A stretch of DNA of 64,000 nucleotides. Source: Clostridium sp. 26_22 (GTDB lineage: Bacteria > Bacillota > Clostridia > TANB77 > CAG-508). Made by a program: the position numbers and the translations under genes. Below the pieces are notes generated by a model. That model made no database searches. It was given only the letters and a program-made list of their open reading frames with translations, and was not told the DNA's origin. Below are positions 1-9,778 of the stretch, in pieces (positions within the stretch are counted from its first letter, which is position 1; every line of letters begins with the position of its first letter). Location of the stretch: assembly GCA_001916005.1 (NCBI GenBank), contig MNRP01000045.1, positions 21,403-85,402 on the forward strand, written 5' to 3'.

Positions 1-31
1 TTATTAAATAAATTATATGGAGGTTATAATT

Positions 32-1843
32 ATGCAAACAATTAACTTATCATTTATATTATTATTAATATCTACATTTTTATTAATATTTATACTTAAT
101 TTTATACTTAGAAAAAAACCATTAACACAATTACAAATTTCATTTTCTTCTGTATTATTTTGTGCATTAATTTTAGATATAGGTGTACTTGTGCAAAATG
201 TATGTTATAAATATTTTCAAATGGACCCAAGTCCATTTGAAAATTTCATATATATAGGAACTTGCTTTTTACCAGTTTGTCTTTTTTTTACAGCTCTTAT
301 TTTTACAAAAACAAAAATATACTTTAAAAAATCCTATTTATTATTATTTATTATTCCTATTTTAACTTTAATTATGGTTTGGACAAATAATTACCATCAT
401 TTATTTTATAAAAACTACTCATTAAATTTAAGTGAGCAAACATATGGAATATACTTTACTGTTCATACTATTTATACATATGGTCTATTATTTATAAGTA
501 TGGCAATTATTCTTAATGCATCCAAAAAGAATTCTGGATTCTTTTCCAAGCAATCTCTTTTAATTCTTATTGGAATATCTATTCCATTATTAGTTAATTT
601 GCTTGGTTATTTTGGAATAATTGATATAACAGTATTTGTTACTCCAATATCTTTTACAGTAGGAATATTATTTTTTGCTATTTCTATATTAAAATTTAAT
701 TTTTTAAGTATTGCTCCAATAGCAATCCAAAAAATAGTAGATAGAATTTCAGATAGCTACATAGTAATAAATGATGAAGGAACCATAACAGACTTTAACC
801 AAACCTTCTTAACATCATTCCACATCAAGACATCAAAAGACTTAAGAGGGCAAAACTTTGAAGACTTTCTAAAAGAACACGACCTATATTTAAATTTAAA
901 AGAAATAAAAAAGGCATTACCAAAAGTCAAAAACTCAGAAAAAACTGTATCATTTGACTTATACATAAAAAAAACAAAAAAACACTTTCACATAGAAATA
1001 AACTCAATATTATCAGAAGGCACATCTTTAGGAACACTAATACTATTTAAAGACATAACACAACATATAGAAGATATGCAAAAAATAAAAGATGCCCAAG
1101 AAACCCTAATGGAAAGTGAAAGACTATCATCATTAGGACAACTAATTGGAGGAATAGCACACAACCTAAAAACACCAATAATGTCAATATCAGGTGCAGC
1201 TGAAGGATTAACAGACTTGGTAAAAGAATATGATTCATCAATAGATGACCCAGAAGTAAATAGCCAAGACCACCATGACATAGCAAAAGATATGTTCTCA
1301 TGGATTGAAAAAATAAAAGAATACACTGAATATATGTCTGATATCATAACAGCAGTAAAAGGACAAGCTGTTACACTATCAGAAACAGAAAATGTCTCAT
1401 TTGATTTAGATGAACTTGTTAAAAGAGTTAATATTTTAATGAAACACGAATTAAAAAGTGCAGTTGTATATTTAAATATTCATATGAATGTAGATAGTAA
1501 AACAACAATAAATGGTGATGTAAATAGTTTGGTACAAGTCATCAACAATATGATTTCAAATGCAATTCAAGCATATAATGGTAAAGAAGGAGAAAATATA
1601 GATTTAATATTAGAAAAACAAAATAATAATCTAATTATTTCAGTTAAAGACTATGGCTCTGGATTACCAGAAAAGGTTAAGAATAAGTTATTTAAAGAAA
1701 TGATTACAACAAAAGGAAAAAACGGTACTGGTTTAGGATTATATATGTCATATTCAACAATAAAAGCTCATTTTAACGGAGATATCACATTTGAATCAGA
1801 AGCAAATAAAGGTACAACTTTTAATATAACATTACCATTATAA
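32..1843 (+). CDS. Membrane sensor histidine kinase (7TM-PAS-HisKA-HATPase)
   Basis: Two-component sensor kinase of about 603 residues. The first ~225 residues form seven hydrophobic segments like the 7TM N-terminal domain of Firmicutes histidine kinases, followed by a PAS domain (about 235-345). The HisKA H-box contains IAHNLKTP with the phospho-acceptor His at about residue 377. The C-terminal ATPase shows the N-box (NNMISNAIQAY), G1 (DYGSGLP) and G2 (GTGLGLYMS). I start at the ATG at 32 rather than the in-frame ATG at 17, because GGAGG at 19-23 overlaps the first ATG and lies 8 nt before the second. It is followed by its own terminator and then by a response regulator, a plausible but unproven partner. 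The ligand is unknown. Confidence 0.9.
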   Translation: MQTINLSFILLLISTFLLIFILNFILRKKPLTQLQISFSSVLFCALILDIGVLVQNVCYKYFQMDPSPFENFIYIGTCFLPVCLFFTALIFTKTKIYFKKSYLLLFIIPILTLIMVWTNNYHHLFYKNYSLNLSEQTYGIYFTVHTIYTYGLLFISMAIILNASKKNSGFFSKQSLLILIGISIPLLVNLLGYFGIIDITVFVTPISFTVGILFFAISILKFNFLSIAPIAIQKIVDRISDSYIVINDEGTITDFNQTFLTSFHIKTSKDLRGQNFEDFLKEHDLYLNLKEIKKALPKVKNSEKTVSFDLYIKKTKKHFHIEINSILSEGTSLGTLILFKDITQHIEDMQKIKDAQETLMESERLSSLGQLIGGIAHNLKTPIMSISGAAEGLTDLVKEYDSSIDDPEVNSQDHHDIAKDMFSWIEKIKEYTEYMSDIITAVKGQAVTLSETENVSFDLDELVKRVNILMKHELKSAVVYLNIHMNVDSKTTINGDVNSLVQVINNMISNAIQAYNGKEGENIDLILEKQNNNLIISVKDYGSGLPEKVKNKLFKEMITTKGKNGTGLGLYMSYSTIKAHFNGDITFESEANKGTTFNITLPL

Positions 1844-1853
1844 GGTATTTTAT

Positions 1854-1890
1854 AAACAACAAAATTAATAATATTTTGTTGTTTATTTTA
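1854..1890 (+). terminator. Intrinsic terminator after the histidine kinase
   Basis: A perfect 12-bp stem (1854-1865 with 1873-1884, 7-nt loop) is followed by a T-rich tail. It separates the kinase from the regulator gene, so the two are probably not strictly co-transcribed. Confidence 0.8.
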
Positions 1891-1973
1891 TTTAAAACAC
1901 TTGATTTTTATTAAATTTATTAATATAATGATTTCACAATTAAATATATTATAGTAACCACAGAGGTGATTAG

Positions 1974-3047
1974 ATGAGAAAAGGATTACAAAATTTACAA
2001 ACAGAAGAAGAAAAAGCGAATGCGCAATATAAAATACTTGCTGTCGATGATGAAGAAGGAATTATAGATTCTTTATCAATCTTTTTAAAGAGGTCTGGTT
2101 ACAATTTTACAGGTGTTACAGACCCATTAGAAGCTATTGAAAAAGTCAAAACTGAACATTTTGACATGTTAATCTTGGACTTTATTATGACTCCTCTTCA
2201 TGGAGATCAAGTTGTAGAAGAAATTAGAAAATTTGATAAAGAGTTATATATTTTGTTACTTACTGGTCATAAGGACTTAGCTCCACCATTGGAAACTATA
2301 AGAAGATTAGATATTCAGGGTTATTGTGAAAAAAGTGATAAATTTGATCAATTGTTATTATTAATAGAATCTGGTATAAAATCAATTGCTCAAATGAATG
2401 AAATAAAAAATATAAATTCTCAATTGTCAGAAACATACGAAAAATTAGAACAAGCATATCTTGAAAGTATCCAAACTTTAAGATATACAGTTGAAGCAAA
2501 AGACCCTTATACAAGAGGTCATTCAGACAGAGTTGCAGAATATTCTGTTTTAATTGGAAAACATTTAGGATTATCTGATGCTGATTTAAAAACACTTCAA
2601 ATCGGTGGATTATTCCATGATATCGGAAAAATCGGTGTACCTGATGCAATTCTTAGAAAAGAATCAAAATTAACTGATGATGAATATTCTGAAATTAAGA
2701 ATCATCCATCTATTGGTGCACATATACTTTCAACTGCAACAATTTTCCAAGATATTATTCCAATAGTTAAACATCATCATGAAAAATATGATGGCAATGG
2801 CTACCCAGGAAGATTAAAAGGTGAAGAAATACCTTATTTTGCAAGAATTGCAGCAATTGCTGATACTTTTGATGCAATGACTTCAAAAAGAACTTATAGA
2901 GATGCTTTGCCTTTAGATGTTGTAATAGCTGAATTCGAAAGATGCAAAGGTACTCAATTTGATCCAGCATTAGATGATGTATTTTTAGATATATTAAAAA
3001 ATCATTATGATGAAATTAAAGAAATTCAAGAAAAATATAAAAGTTAA
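1974..3047 (+). CDS. Response regulator with HD-GYP phosphodiesterase output domain
   Basis: 357-aa cytoplasmic regulator. Residues ~20-135 are a receiver domain with the acidic pair D25-D26 and phospho-acceptor Asp69 (LILDFIMTP). After a short helical linker (~140-165) comes an HD-GYP domain with HD at 215-216 (FHDIGKIG), HHE at 268-270 and GYP at 276-278, the residues that bind metal and hydrolyse cyclic di-GMP in this family. The start follows AGAGGTGAT. The sequence therefore predicts phosphorylation-controlled c-di-GMP breakdown, probably driven by the kinase just upstream. All catalytic motifs appear intact; the substrate is inferred from the family. Confidence 0.92.
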   Translation: MRKGLQNLQTEEEKANAQYKILAVDDEEGIIDSLSIFLKRSGYNFTGVTDPLEAIEKVKTEHFDMLILDFIMTPLHGDQVVEEIRKFDKELYILLLTGHKDLAPPLETIRRLDIQGYCEKSDKFDQLLLLIESGIKSIAQMNEIKNINSQLSETYEKLEQAYLESIQTLRYTVEAKDPYTRGHSDRVAEYSVLIGKHLGLSDADLKTLQIGGLFHDIGKIGVPDAILRKESKLTDDEYSEIKNHPSIGAHILSTATIFQDIIPIVKHHHEKYDGNGYPGRLKGEEIPYFARIAAIADTFDAMTSKRTYRDALPLDVVIAEFERCKGTQFDPALDDVFLDILKNHYDEIKEIQEKYKS

Positions 3048-3051
3048 AAAT

Positions 3052-3080
3052 AAGGATGACCTTTTTTATAAGTCATCCTT
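3052..3080. terminator. Bidirectional terminator between convergent genes
   Basis: A 9-bp stem (3052-3060 with 3072-3080) lies between the convergent regulator and tex genes, with T-rich sequence on both sides. Confidence 0.75.
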
Positions 3081-3090
3081 GTTTCACTTT

Positions 3091-5271
3091 TTATACCTTC
3101 ATTGATAATCCAACTTTTTTTCTTTCTCTATCAATTTTAATAACTTTTACCTTTACAATATCTCCTACAGAAACTAAATCTGATGGATTTTTTATAAATT
3201 TATCACTCATTTCTGATATATGTACTAAACCATCATATTTAACACCAATATCAACAAATGCTCCAAAATCTATAACATTTCTAACTGTTCCTGTTAATAT
3301 CATTCCTTCTTGTAAATCTTCTAACTTTAATACATCTTGACGTAGTATTGGCTTAGGCATATCTTCACGAGGATCTCTTCCTGGCTTACTTAATTCTTCT
3401 ATAATATCTTTTAATGTCATCTCCCCTATTTCTAATTCTTTAGCCATTTTTGTAACATCTACTGTCTTTAATTTTTGTCTCAACTCATCTGTTTTTATTC
3501 TATCCCTTAAATCTTCTTTATCAAATCCTAAATTTTTTAATAATTTTTCTGTTGCTTCATAACTTTCTGGGTGAACCGCAGTAATTTCTAATGGATTTTT
3601 CCCATCAATTATTCTTAAGAAACCTGCACATTGCTCAAATGCAACTTTACCTAGCTTAGGAACTTTTAAAAGTTCTTTTCTTTCTTTTAATTTTCCGTTT
3701 TCATCTCTATATTTTACAATATTTTTTGCAATTGTATTATTAATTCCAGAAACATATGCTAAAAGTGATGGTGTTGCAGTATTAACATCAACTCCAACTT
3801 TATTAACACTGTCTTCTACAACACCTGTTAAACTCTCTGCTAAATTCTTTTGATTAACATCGTGTTGGTATTGTCCTACACCTATTGCTTTTGGATCTAT
3901 CTTTACAAGTTCTGCAAGTGGATCTTGTAATCTTCTAGCTATTGAAATTGCTCCTCTTATAGAAACATTTATATCTGGGTATTCTTCTGTTGCTAATTTT
4001 GATGCTGAATAAACAGATGCTCCTGCTTCACTTACTATTACATAATGAACTGGTCTTTCTGTATCTTTTATCATATCTGCTACAAACATTTCTGATTCTC
4101 TTGATGCAGTACCATTTCCTATTGCAATCATGTCAACTTTATCTTTTTCTATTAATTTTAATAATTCTTTTTTTGCTCCAACTACATCATTTTGTGGTTC
4201 TGTTGGATATACTGTTGTATAATCTAATACTTTTCCAGTTTCATCAATAACAGCAATTTTACATCCAGTTCTATATGCTGGGTCAAATCCCATAACTGTT
4301 TTTCCTTTAATAGGAGCTCCTAAAAGTAATTGTTTTGCATTTTTTCCAAAAACTTTTATGGCTTTTTCTTCTGCCTTTTCTGTTAAGTCTGAACGAATTT
4401 CTCTGTCTATAGATGGTTCTATTAATCTTTTAAAAGCATCTAATATTGTGTCTTTTAACATTTGTGTAAATTGTGTTTCACCTTTTATTATATCTTTTTC
4501 CATATATAATAATATTTTATCTTCTGGCTTTTCTATTTTTACTTTTAAAAATTCCTCTTTTTCTCCCCTATTGATTGCTAATATTCTGTGGCTTGGAATA
4601 AATTTTAAAGCCTCTTGATAATCATAATACATTTCATAATTAGATTGCTCTTCTTTGCTAGCTTTTGTTACTATCAATGCTTCTCTATAGCAAATTCTTT
4701 TTATTTCTTTTCTATATTTTGCATTATCAGATATATTTTCTGCAATAATATCTAATGCGCCTTGAATTGCTTCTTCTTCATTTGCAACAACTTTGTCTTT
4801 ATTTTTCTTATCTTCTTCACTTAATTTTTCAATATTTACAAATTCTTTTGCAATTTCATTTATATCTTTTTTCTCTTTTTGTTCTAAAATAATTTCAGCT
4901 AATGGTTCTAATCCTTTTGCTTTTGCTACTGTTGCTCTTGTTTTCTTTTTTTGTTTATAAGGTCTATAAATATCTTCTACTTCTGCCAAAGTTTTAGCTA
5001 TTGCTACTGCTTGTAATATTTCATCAGTTAACTTTCCTTGTTCCTCAATAGATTTTACAATTTCCTCTTTTCTAGTTTCTAAATTTCTTAAATAAGTTAA
5101 TCTTTCCCCTAAATTTCTTAAAATCTCATCACTTAAACCACCTGTTACTTCTTTTCTATAACGTGCTATAAATGGTATAGTATTTCCTTCATCAATCAAT
5201 TTAATAGTATTTTCTACTTGTGATGGTTTGATGCCTAACTCTTCAGCTATTGTTTTTACAATTTTGTCCAT
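3091..5271 (-). CDS. tex: Tex family RNA-binding transcription accessory protein
   Basis: 726 aa, full length for Tex. It has the N-terminal helical Tex domain (IAEELGIKPSQV), a YqgF-like RNase H fold (~320-450; MGFDPAYRTGCKIAVID), tandem helix-hairpin-helix segments (~480-560; VNTATPSLLAYVSGI, LLKVPKLGKVAFEQCAGFLR) and a C-terminal S1 domain (~645-720; GMILTGTVRNVIDFGAFVDI). Tex proteins bind nucleic acid and act on transcription or RNA turnover; the exact role is not settled. The start has AAGGAAGG upstream. Monocistronic, convergent with the HD-GYP gene. Confidence 0.95.
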   Translation of the reverse strand: MDKIVKTIAEELGIKPSQVENTIKLIDEGNTIPFIARYRKEVTGGLSDEILRNLGERLTYLRNLETRKEEIVKSIEEQGKLTDEILQAVAIAKTLAEVEDIYRPYKQKKKTRATVAKAKGLEPLAEIILEQKEKKDINEIAKEFVNIEKLSEEDKKNKDKVVANEEEAIQGALDIIAENISDNAKYRKEIKRICYREALIVTKASKEEQSNYEMYYDYQEALKFIPSHRILAINRGEKEEFLKVKIEKPEDKILLYMEKDIIKGETQFTQMLKDTILDAFKRLIEPSIDREIRSDLTEKAEEKAIKVFGKNAKQLLLGAPIKGKTVMGFDPAYRTGCKIAVIDETGKVLDYTTVYPTEPQNDVVGAKKELLKLIEKDKVDMIAIGNGTASRESEMFVADMIKDTERPVHYVIVSEAGASVYSASKLATEEYPDINVSIRGAISIARRLQDPLAELVKIDPKAIGVGQYQHDVNQKNLAESLTGVVEDSVNKVGVDVNTATPSLLAYVSGINNTIAKNIVKYRDENGKLKERKELLKVPKLGKVAFEQCAGFLRIIDGKNPLEITAVHPESYEATEKLLKNLGFDKEDLRDRIKTDELRQKLKTVDVTKMAKELEIGEMTLKDIIEELSKPGRDPREDMPKPILRQDVLKLEDLQEGMILTGTVRNVIDFGAFVDIGVKYDGLVHISEMSDKFIKNPSDLVSVGDIVKVKVIKIDRERKKVGLSMKV

Positions 5272-5449
5272 ATTAATTTCCTTCCTTTTTTGAATTTTTT
5301 ATATTGTTACGAATATATTTATTATAACAAATTACTATTATAATAAGTCAATATAATTTTCGATTTTTGTCGTTTTTTCTGTTTCTTTATTGACTTTTTA
5401 TATTGTTTAATATATCATAAAATCAAATAAAATAAAAGGGGGAATTGAA

Positions 5450-6238
5450 ATGATTTCATCAGATTTCAGAACAGAAGCTCGTAGAAAATTAGCTGGAAAG
5501 TGGGGAAAAACAGCTTTAATTATTTTAGCATATTTCGCAGTATTTTTCGTAATTAATTTTGTAGAAGGATTTTTCCCAGATTCTACAAAAGGATTATTTT
5601 CAATTATTAATGCTGTAATTGAAATACCTTTAGGATTCGGTCTTATTATTACACTTTTTAAAGTTTATAATGATGAAGAAGTAAAATCTTTTGACTTTTT
5701 AGAATTAGGTTTTAGCAATTTTAAAAAATCTTGGGGAATAACATTACAAACAGTTTTTAAAATGATAGTACCTATAATTTTAGTTGTAGTTGCCTATATA
5801 ATTCTTATTGTAGGAACAGCTGGAGCAGTTACATCAACAATGTTTTCATCATCTAGTGCATCAGCAGGTTTTACACTTTTAACAGTTGTTGGATTTATTC
5901 TTCTAATAGCATCTATGATTTGGGCTATAACAAAATCTTTCTACTACCAATTAGCTTATTTAGTAGCAGTAGAAAATCCTGATATGTCTGCAAAAGATGC
6001 TGTTTTAAAAAGTGAAGAATTAATGCAAGGTAATCGTGCTAAATTATTCTACTTACAACTTTCATTTATTGGATGGGCAATTTTATCAGCATTTACATTT
6101 GGAATTGGTATATTATGGCTTGCTCCATATATGCAATTTGCTGTTATAACTTTCTACAAATATGTTAGTGGAAACACTCAAAAAGTTGAAGCTATAGTTG
6201 AAGAACCATCAAAAGATGATGACGAAACAATTAAATAA
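5450..6238 (+). CDS. DUF975 family integral membrane protein
   Basis: 262 aa with the characteristic DUF975 beginning (SDFRTEARRKLAGKWGKTA) and about five to six hydrophobic segments. It ends in a short acidic cytoplasmic tail (VEEPSKDDDETIK). The start follows AAAGGGGGAA. A TTGACT at 5390-5395 with a weak -10 about 17 nt downstream is a candidate promoter. The family is common in Firmicutes but has no established biochemical role; membrane location is the only safe inference. Confidence 0.85.
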   Translation: MISSDFRTEARRKLAGKWGKTALIILAYFAVFFVINFVEGFFPDSTKGLFSIINAVIEIPLGFGLIITLFKVYNDEEVKSFDFLELGFSNFKKSWGITLQTVFKMIVPIILVVVAYIILIVGTAGAVTSTMFSSSSASAGFTLLTVVGFILLIASMIWAITKSFYYQLAYLVAVENPDMSAKDAVLKSEELMQGNRAKLFYLQLSFIGWAILSAFTFGIGILWLAPYMQFAVITFYKYVSGNTQKVEAIVEEPSKDDDETIK

Positions 6239-6248
6239 GATTAATTAT

Positions 6249-6283
6249 AAAAAAAATAGAGAATTTTACTTCTCTATTTTTTT
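6249..6283. terminator. Bidirectional terminator
   Basis: An 8-bp core stem (6256-6263 with 6270-6277) is extended by flanking A- and T-runs, between the convergent DUF975 and ABC-F genes. Confidence 0.8.
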
Positions 6284-7865
6284 ATTCAATTCCTAAATAT
6301 TCATTATATGTAACTTCTCTATCAATTACATTTCCATCTGCTTTAATATCAATAATTCTATTTGCAACAGTTTGAGTTAATTCGTGGTCATGTGATGTAA
6401 ATAAAATATTTCCTATAAATTTTTTCATTCCTTCGTTTACTGAAGTAATACTTTCCATATCTAAATGGTTTGTAGGTTCATCAAAAATTAAGAAATTTGC
6501 TCCTGAGAGCATCATTTTTGAAAGAACACATCTAACTTTTTCTCCTCCTGATAAAACTTTTACTTGTTTTAAAGCTTCATCTCCGGAGAATAACATTCTT
6601 CCTAAAAATCCTCTTACATATGTTTCATCTGGGTCTTTTGAATATTTTCTAAGCCATTCTGTTATATTTTCATCTGTTTCAAATAAATAATTATTGTCTT
6701 TAGGGAAATAAGATTTTGTTATTGTTGTTCCCCATACTAATTCTCCCTCATCTGGTTCTAATTCACCAGCAATTATTTGGAATAAAATAGTTTTTGCAAT
6801 TTCATTATCTGCTAAAAATGCAATTTTATCATCTTGTTTTACAGTAAATGATACATTGTCTAATACTTTTACACCCTCATATGTTTTTGAAATATTTTTT
6901 ACTTGTAATATTTCTTTTCCTGGCTCTCTATCTGGTTTAAAGTCTACATATGGGTATTTTCTATTTGATGGTTTTATTTCATCTAATTCAATTTTTTCAA
7001 GTGTTTTCTTTCTTGATGTAGCTTGTTTAGATTTAGAAGCATTAGCACTAAACCTTGCAATAAAGTCTTGTAATTCTTTGATTTTTTCTTCTTTCTTTTT
7101 ATTTTGTTCTCTCATTTGTTTTAAAGCTAATTGACTTGATTCATACCAGAAATCGTAGTTTCCTGGATAAACTTTAATTTTTCCAAAATCAACATCTGCA
7201 ATATGTGTACAAACTTTATTTAAGAAATATCTATCGTGTGATACTACAATAACTGTATTTTCAAAATTTATTAAAAATTCTTGTAACCAATTTATGCTTT
7301 TTAAATCTAAGTCGTTTGTGGGCTCATCTAATAATAAAACATCTGGATTTCCAAACAAACTTTGAGCTAATAATACTTTTACTTTTTCTCTTGCTTCTAT
7401 TTCCTTCATACATTTATAATGATTTTCTGGAACTATTCCTAAATCATTTAAAAGCATTGCTGCATCAGACTCTGCATTCCAACCATCTAATTCCGCAAAT
7501 CTTTCTTCTAGTTTTGCAGCTTTCATTCCATCTTCTTCTGAAAAATCTGGTTTTGCATAAATTTCTTCTTTTTGTTTCATTATATCATATAGTTCTTTAT
7601 TTCCCATCATTACTGTATCTATAACAGTGTTTTCTTCATATGCAAAGTGATCTTGTTTTAGAACTGATAGTCTTTCTCCTTTTTCTAAGCTTACATCACC
7701 TTTGCTAGGTTCTATTTCTCCTGATAATACTTTTAGAAATGTTGATTTTCCAGCACCATTTGCTCCTATAATACCATAACAATTTCCTTTTCCAAATTTT
7801 ATATTCACATCTTCAAATAGAACTCTTTTACCAAATCTTACGGTTACTCCATTTGCACTTAACAT
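6282..7865 (-). CDS. ABC-F family ATPase (YkpA/YbiT-like)
   Basis: 527-aa soluble protein with two ATP-binding cassettes and no membrane segments, an ABC-F architecture resembling Bacillus YkpA. NBD1 has a good Walker A (GANGAGKST) and Walker B (LLLDEPTNDLD). NBD2 has LSGGEKVRC and FDEPTNHLD, but its Walker A is degenerate (ADNEIAKT), and the NBD1 signature reads IEAREKVK instead of LSGGEKVK. The two degenerate elements would form the same composite ATP site, so one site looks intact and the other impaired. A lysine-rich linker (about 240-300) joins the cassettes. ABC-F proteins act on ribosomes; resistance versus housekeeping cannot be told from sequence. Confidence 0.9.
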   Translation of the reverse strand: MLSANGVTVRFGKRVLFEDVNIKFGKGNCYGIIGANGAGKSTFLKVLSGEIEPSKGDVSLEKGERLSVLKQDHFAYEENTVIDTVMMGNKELYDIMKQKEEIYAKPDFSEEDGMKAAKLEERFAELDGWNAESDAAMLLNDLGIVPENHYKCMKEIEAREKVKVLLAQSLFGNPDVLLLDEPTNDLDLKSINWLQEFLINFENTVIVVSHDRYFLNKVCTHIADVDFGKIKVYPGNYDFWYESSQLALKQMREQNKKKEEKIKELQDFIARFSANASKSKQATSRKKTLEKIELDEIKPSNRKYPYVDFKPDREPGKEILQVKNISKTYEGVKVLDNVSFTVKQDDKIAFLADNEIAKTILFQIIAGELEPDEGELVWGTTITKSYFPKDNNYLFETDENITEWLRKYSKDPDETYVRGFLGRMLFSGDEALKQVKVLSGGEKVRCVLSKMMLSGANFLIFDEPTNHLDMESITSVNEGMKKFIGNILFTSHDHELTQTVANRIIDIKADGNVIDREVTYNEYLGIE

Positions 7866-7946
7866 TTTATTCCTCCTAAATTTGTTTTCTCTTTTTATAT
7901 CTGTTATAGTATAACATCTTTTGGAAATAATTTCAAATTTTTACAC

Positions 7947-7986
7947 AAAAAAACTCTGGTGTGACCTTGCCACATCAGAGTTTTTA
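7947..7986 (-). terminator. Terminator after the DUF378 gene
   Basis: The stem CTCTG-G-TGTG (7954-7963) pairs with 7971-7980 through one G-T wobble, around a 7-nt loop. T-rich sequence follows on the minus strand, directly after the DUF378 stop. Confidence 0.8.
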
Positions 7987-8172
7987 GTCATCAAATAATA
8001 ATTTAATTCCCCATAATCCAGAAATACCAACTAATGCATAAATTATTCTTGTTAAAACTGTCATACTTCCAAAAATAGTATCGACTAAATTAAATTTAAA
8101 AAATCCTATTAATCCCCAGTTGATTGCACCTATTATAATAAGTACTAATGCAATTTTATCTATTACCTTCAT
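7984..8172 (-). CDS. DUF378 small membrane protein
   Basis: 62 aa with two hydrophobic helices and the DUF378 pattern (ALVLIIIGAINWGLIGFF ... LVGISGLWGI). GGAGGG lies just upstream of the ATG. The gene has its own terminator and is divergent from capA. Function unknown; the family occurs widely as a short two-helix membrane protein. Confidence 0.85.
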   Translation of the reverse strand: MKVIDKIALVLIIIGAINWGLIGFFKFNLVDTIFGSMTVLTRIIYALVGISGLWGIKLLFDD

Positions 8173-8288
8173 ATTTTCCCTCCAATTTCACTTAAATTTT
8201 CGATATTATTATATGTATTGTTATTGAAAATTATTCTTTTTTGTGATAATTTTATATTATAAATTATTTAAAAAGGGGATTAATATAT

Positions 8289-9512
8289 ATGAAACATACT
8301 AAAAAAGGCAATAAAAAATTATTGTTAATTTTATTTATTATTTTATTTATTTTTTTTATATTTATTTTAAATAAATTTAATAAAAATTTAAGAACAAATA
8401 TAAATACTGAAAATAACTCTGCTGAAACTACTTTATCAAATAAAAACACAAAACAAGATACAGCAGAACCAATAACTTTTACTCTTACCTCATTAGGAGA
8501 TACTTTATGTCACAATACTCAATATTGGGATGCCTATAATTCTAAAACAGATGAATATGATTTTTCTTATGTTTATGAAGATATAAAAAATTATACTTTA
8601 TCATCTGATATAACTATTGGAAGCCTTGAAACTACATTTGCAGGAAAAGAAAAGGGATACAGTAATTACCCAACATTTAATACTCCAGATAGTTTGGCAA
8701 CAGCACTCAAAGATATTGGTGTTGATGTTGTTTCACTTGCTGGAAATCATGCTTTAGATTACGGCTACACTGGTTTATGCAGAACAATTGATGTGTTTAA
8801 TAATATTGGTCTTTCTCATTTAGGAACTTATAAAACTGCTGAAGATCAAGAAAAAATATTAATTAAAGATGTTAAAGGTGTTAAAATTGCCTTTATAAAT
8901 TATACATATGGTACAAATGGAATTCCACTTCCATCTGGTAAAGAATTTTGTGTAAATCTTATTGATAAAGATTTTATAAAAAAACAAATTAATCAAGCAA
9001 AAGAACAAAATGTTGATATGATAGTTGCTTGTATGCATTGGGGCACTGAATATAGAACAACTGCTAATTCTGAGCAAAAATATTTAGCTAATTTTCTTTT
9101 TGAAAATGGTGTTGATGTAATTCTTGGAAATCATCCTCATGTATTGGAGCCAATGGAAAAGAAAACAATTACTTTACAAGATGGTACTACTAAAGATGTT
9201 TTTGTCGTTTATGCTTTGGGCAATTTTACAGCAGATCAAAGGGATGAAATTACTAGGGATTCAGCAATTTTAAATTTAACAATTACTAAAAATTCTGATG
9301 GTAAAATTTCTATAGATAAAGTTAATTACGTTCCAATTTATATGTATAAAAACACAAATGTATCTACACATAAATTTAAAATACTTGATATAGAAAAAAC
9401 TATAAAAGATTATGAAGAAGGAAAAAACACTTCAATTAATTCTACTGTTTACAATAATCTAAAAAAACAATTAGAAAAAATTAAAAGCATTTTAGGTGAT
9501 GAACTAAATTAA
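8289..9512 (+). CDS. CapA family protein (poly-gamma-glutamate synthesis-type metallophosphatase fold)
   Basis: 407 aa. One N-terminal membrane anchor (about residues 10-30) is followed by an Asn/Thr-rich linker, then a CapA/PGA_cap domain. Motifs include SLGDTLCH near residue 64, SLAGNHALDYG, CMHWGTEY and ILGNHPHVLEPME, the metal-binding His/Asp/Asn set of this calcineurin-like fold. Members are linked to capsule or poly-gamma-glutamate export and some act on cell-wall or secondary metabolites; no capB or capC homologue is adjacent, so the substrate is open. The start follows AAAGGGGAT and an intrinsic terminator closes the unit. Confidence 0.88.
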   Translation: MKHTKKGNKKLLLILFIILFIFFIFILNKFNKNLRTNINTENNSAETTLSNKNTKQDTAEPITFTLTSLGDTLCHNTQYWDAYNSKTDEYDFSYVYEDIKNYTLSSDITIGSLETTFAGKEKGYSNYPTFNTPDSLATALKDIGVDVVSLAGNHALDYGYTGLCRTIDVFNNIGLSHLGTYKTAEDQEKILIKDVKGVKIAFINYTYGTNGIPLPSGKEFCVNLIDKDFIKKQINQAKEQNVDMIVACMHWGTEYRTTANSEQKYLANFLFENGVDVILGNHPHVLEPMEKKTITLQDGTTKDVFVVYALGNFTADQRDEITRDSAILNLTITKNSDGKISIDKVNYVPIYMYKNTNVSTHKFKILDIEKTIKDYEEGKNTSINSTVYNNLKKQLEKIKSILGDELN

Positions 9513-9540
9513 AAAACTAGCAAGTAACTGCTAGTTTTTT
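9511..9540. terminator. Terminator between capA and tRNA-Lys(CTT)
   Basis: A 7-bp stem (9516-9522 with 9529-9535) is flanked by an A-run and a T-run. It can serve capA on the plus strand and the tRNA-Lys transcript on the minus strand. Confidence 0.8.
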
Positions 9541-9545
9541 AATTT

Positions 9546-9621
9546 TGGTGCACCATCTCGGTTTCGAACCGAGGACCTTCAGATTAAGAGTCTGCTGCTC
9601 TACCAGCTGAGCTAATGGTGC
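9546..9621 (-). tRNA. tRNA-Lys (anticodon CTT)
   Basis: 76-nt cloverleaf on the minus strand. The acceptor 5' strand GCACCAT pairs with ATGGTGC, the D-arm is GCTC/GAGC, and the T-arm is CTCGG-TTCGAAA-CCGAG. The anticodon loop CTCTTAA gives CTT. The discriminator A and CCA are encoded. Confidence 0.95.
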
Positions 9622-9719
9622 AAAACTACTTTCTAATTATATTATTTTTTAATAGTGATGTCAATAGTTTTTAAACAAATTAAACGCAAAACAAAATTAT
9701 GTAAATTAGTTAAATTTCA

Positions 9720-9748
9720 TTGACAACTGCTAAATAAAAGGTTAAAAT
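9720..9748 (+). promoter_or_regulatory. Promoter for corA
   Basis: TTGACA at 9720-9725 and TAAAAT at 9743-9748 with a 17-nt spacer, about 30 nt before the coding start. Confidence 0.65.
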
Positions 9749-9778
9749 AAATAGAATAATAAAAAAGAGGTGGGAAAA

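Noticed and set aside
988..1347. Long antisense open frames inside the kinase, tex, gyrA, virB4 and other genes
   Set aside because: They are in other frames of clearly conserved genes, lack ribosome-binding sites and have no recognisable domains.
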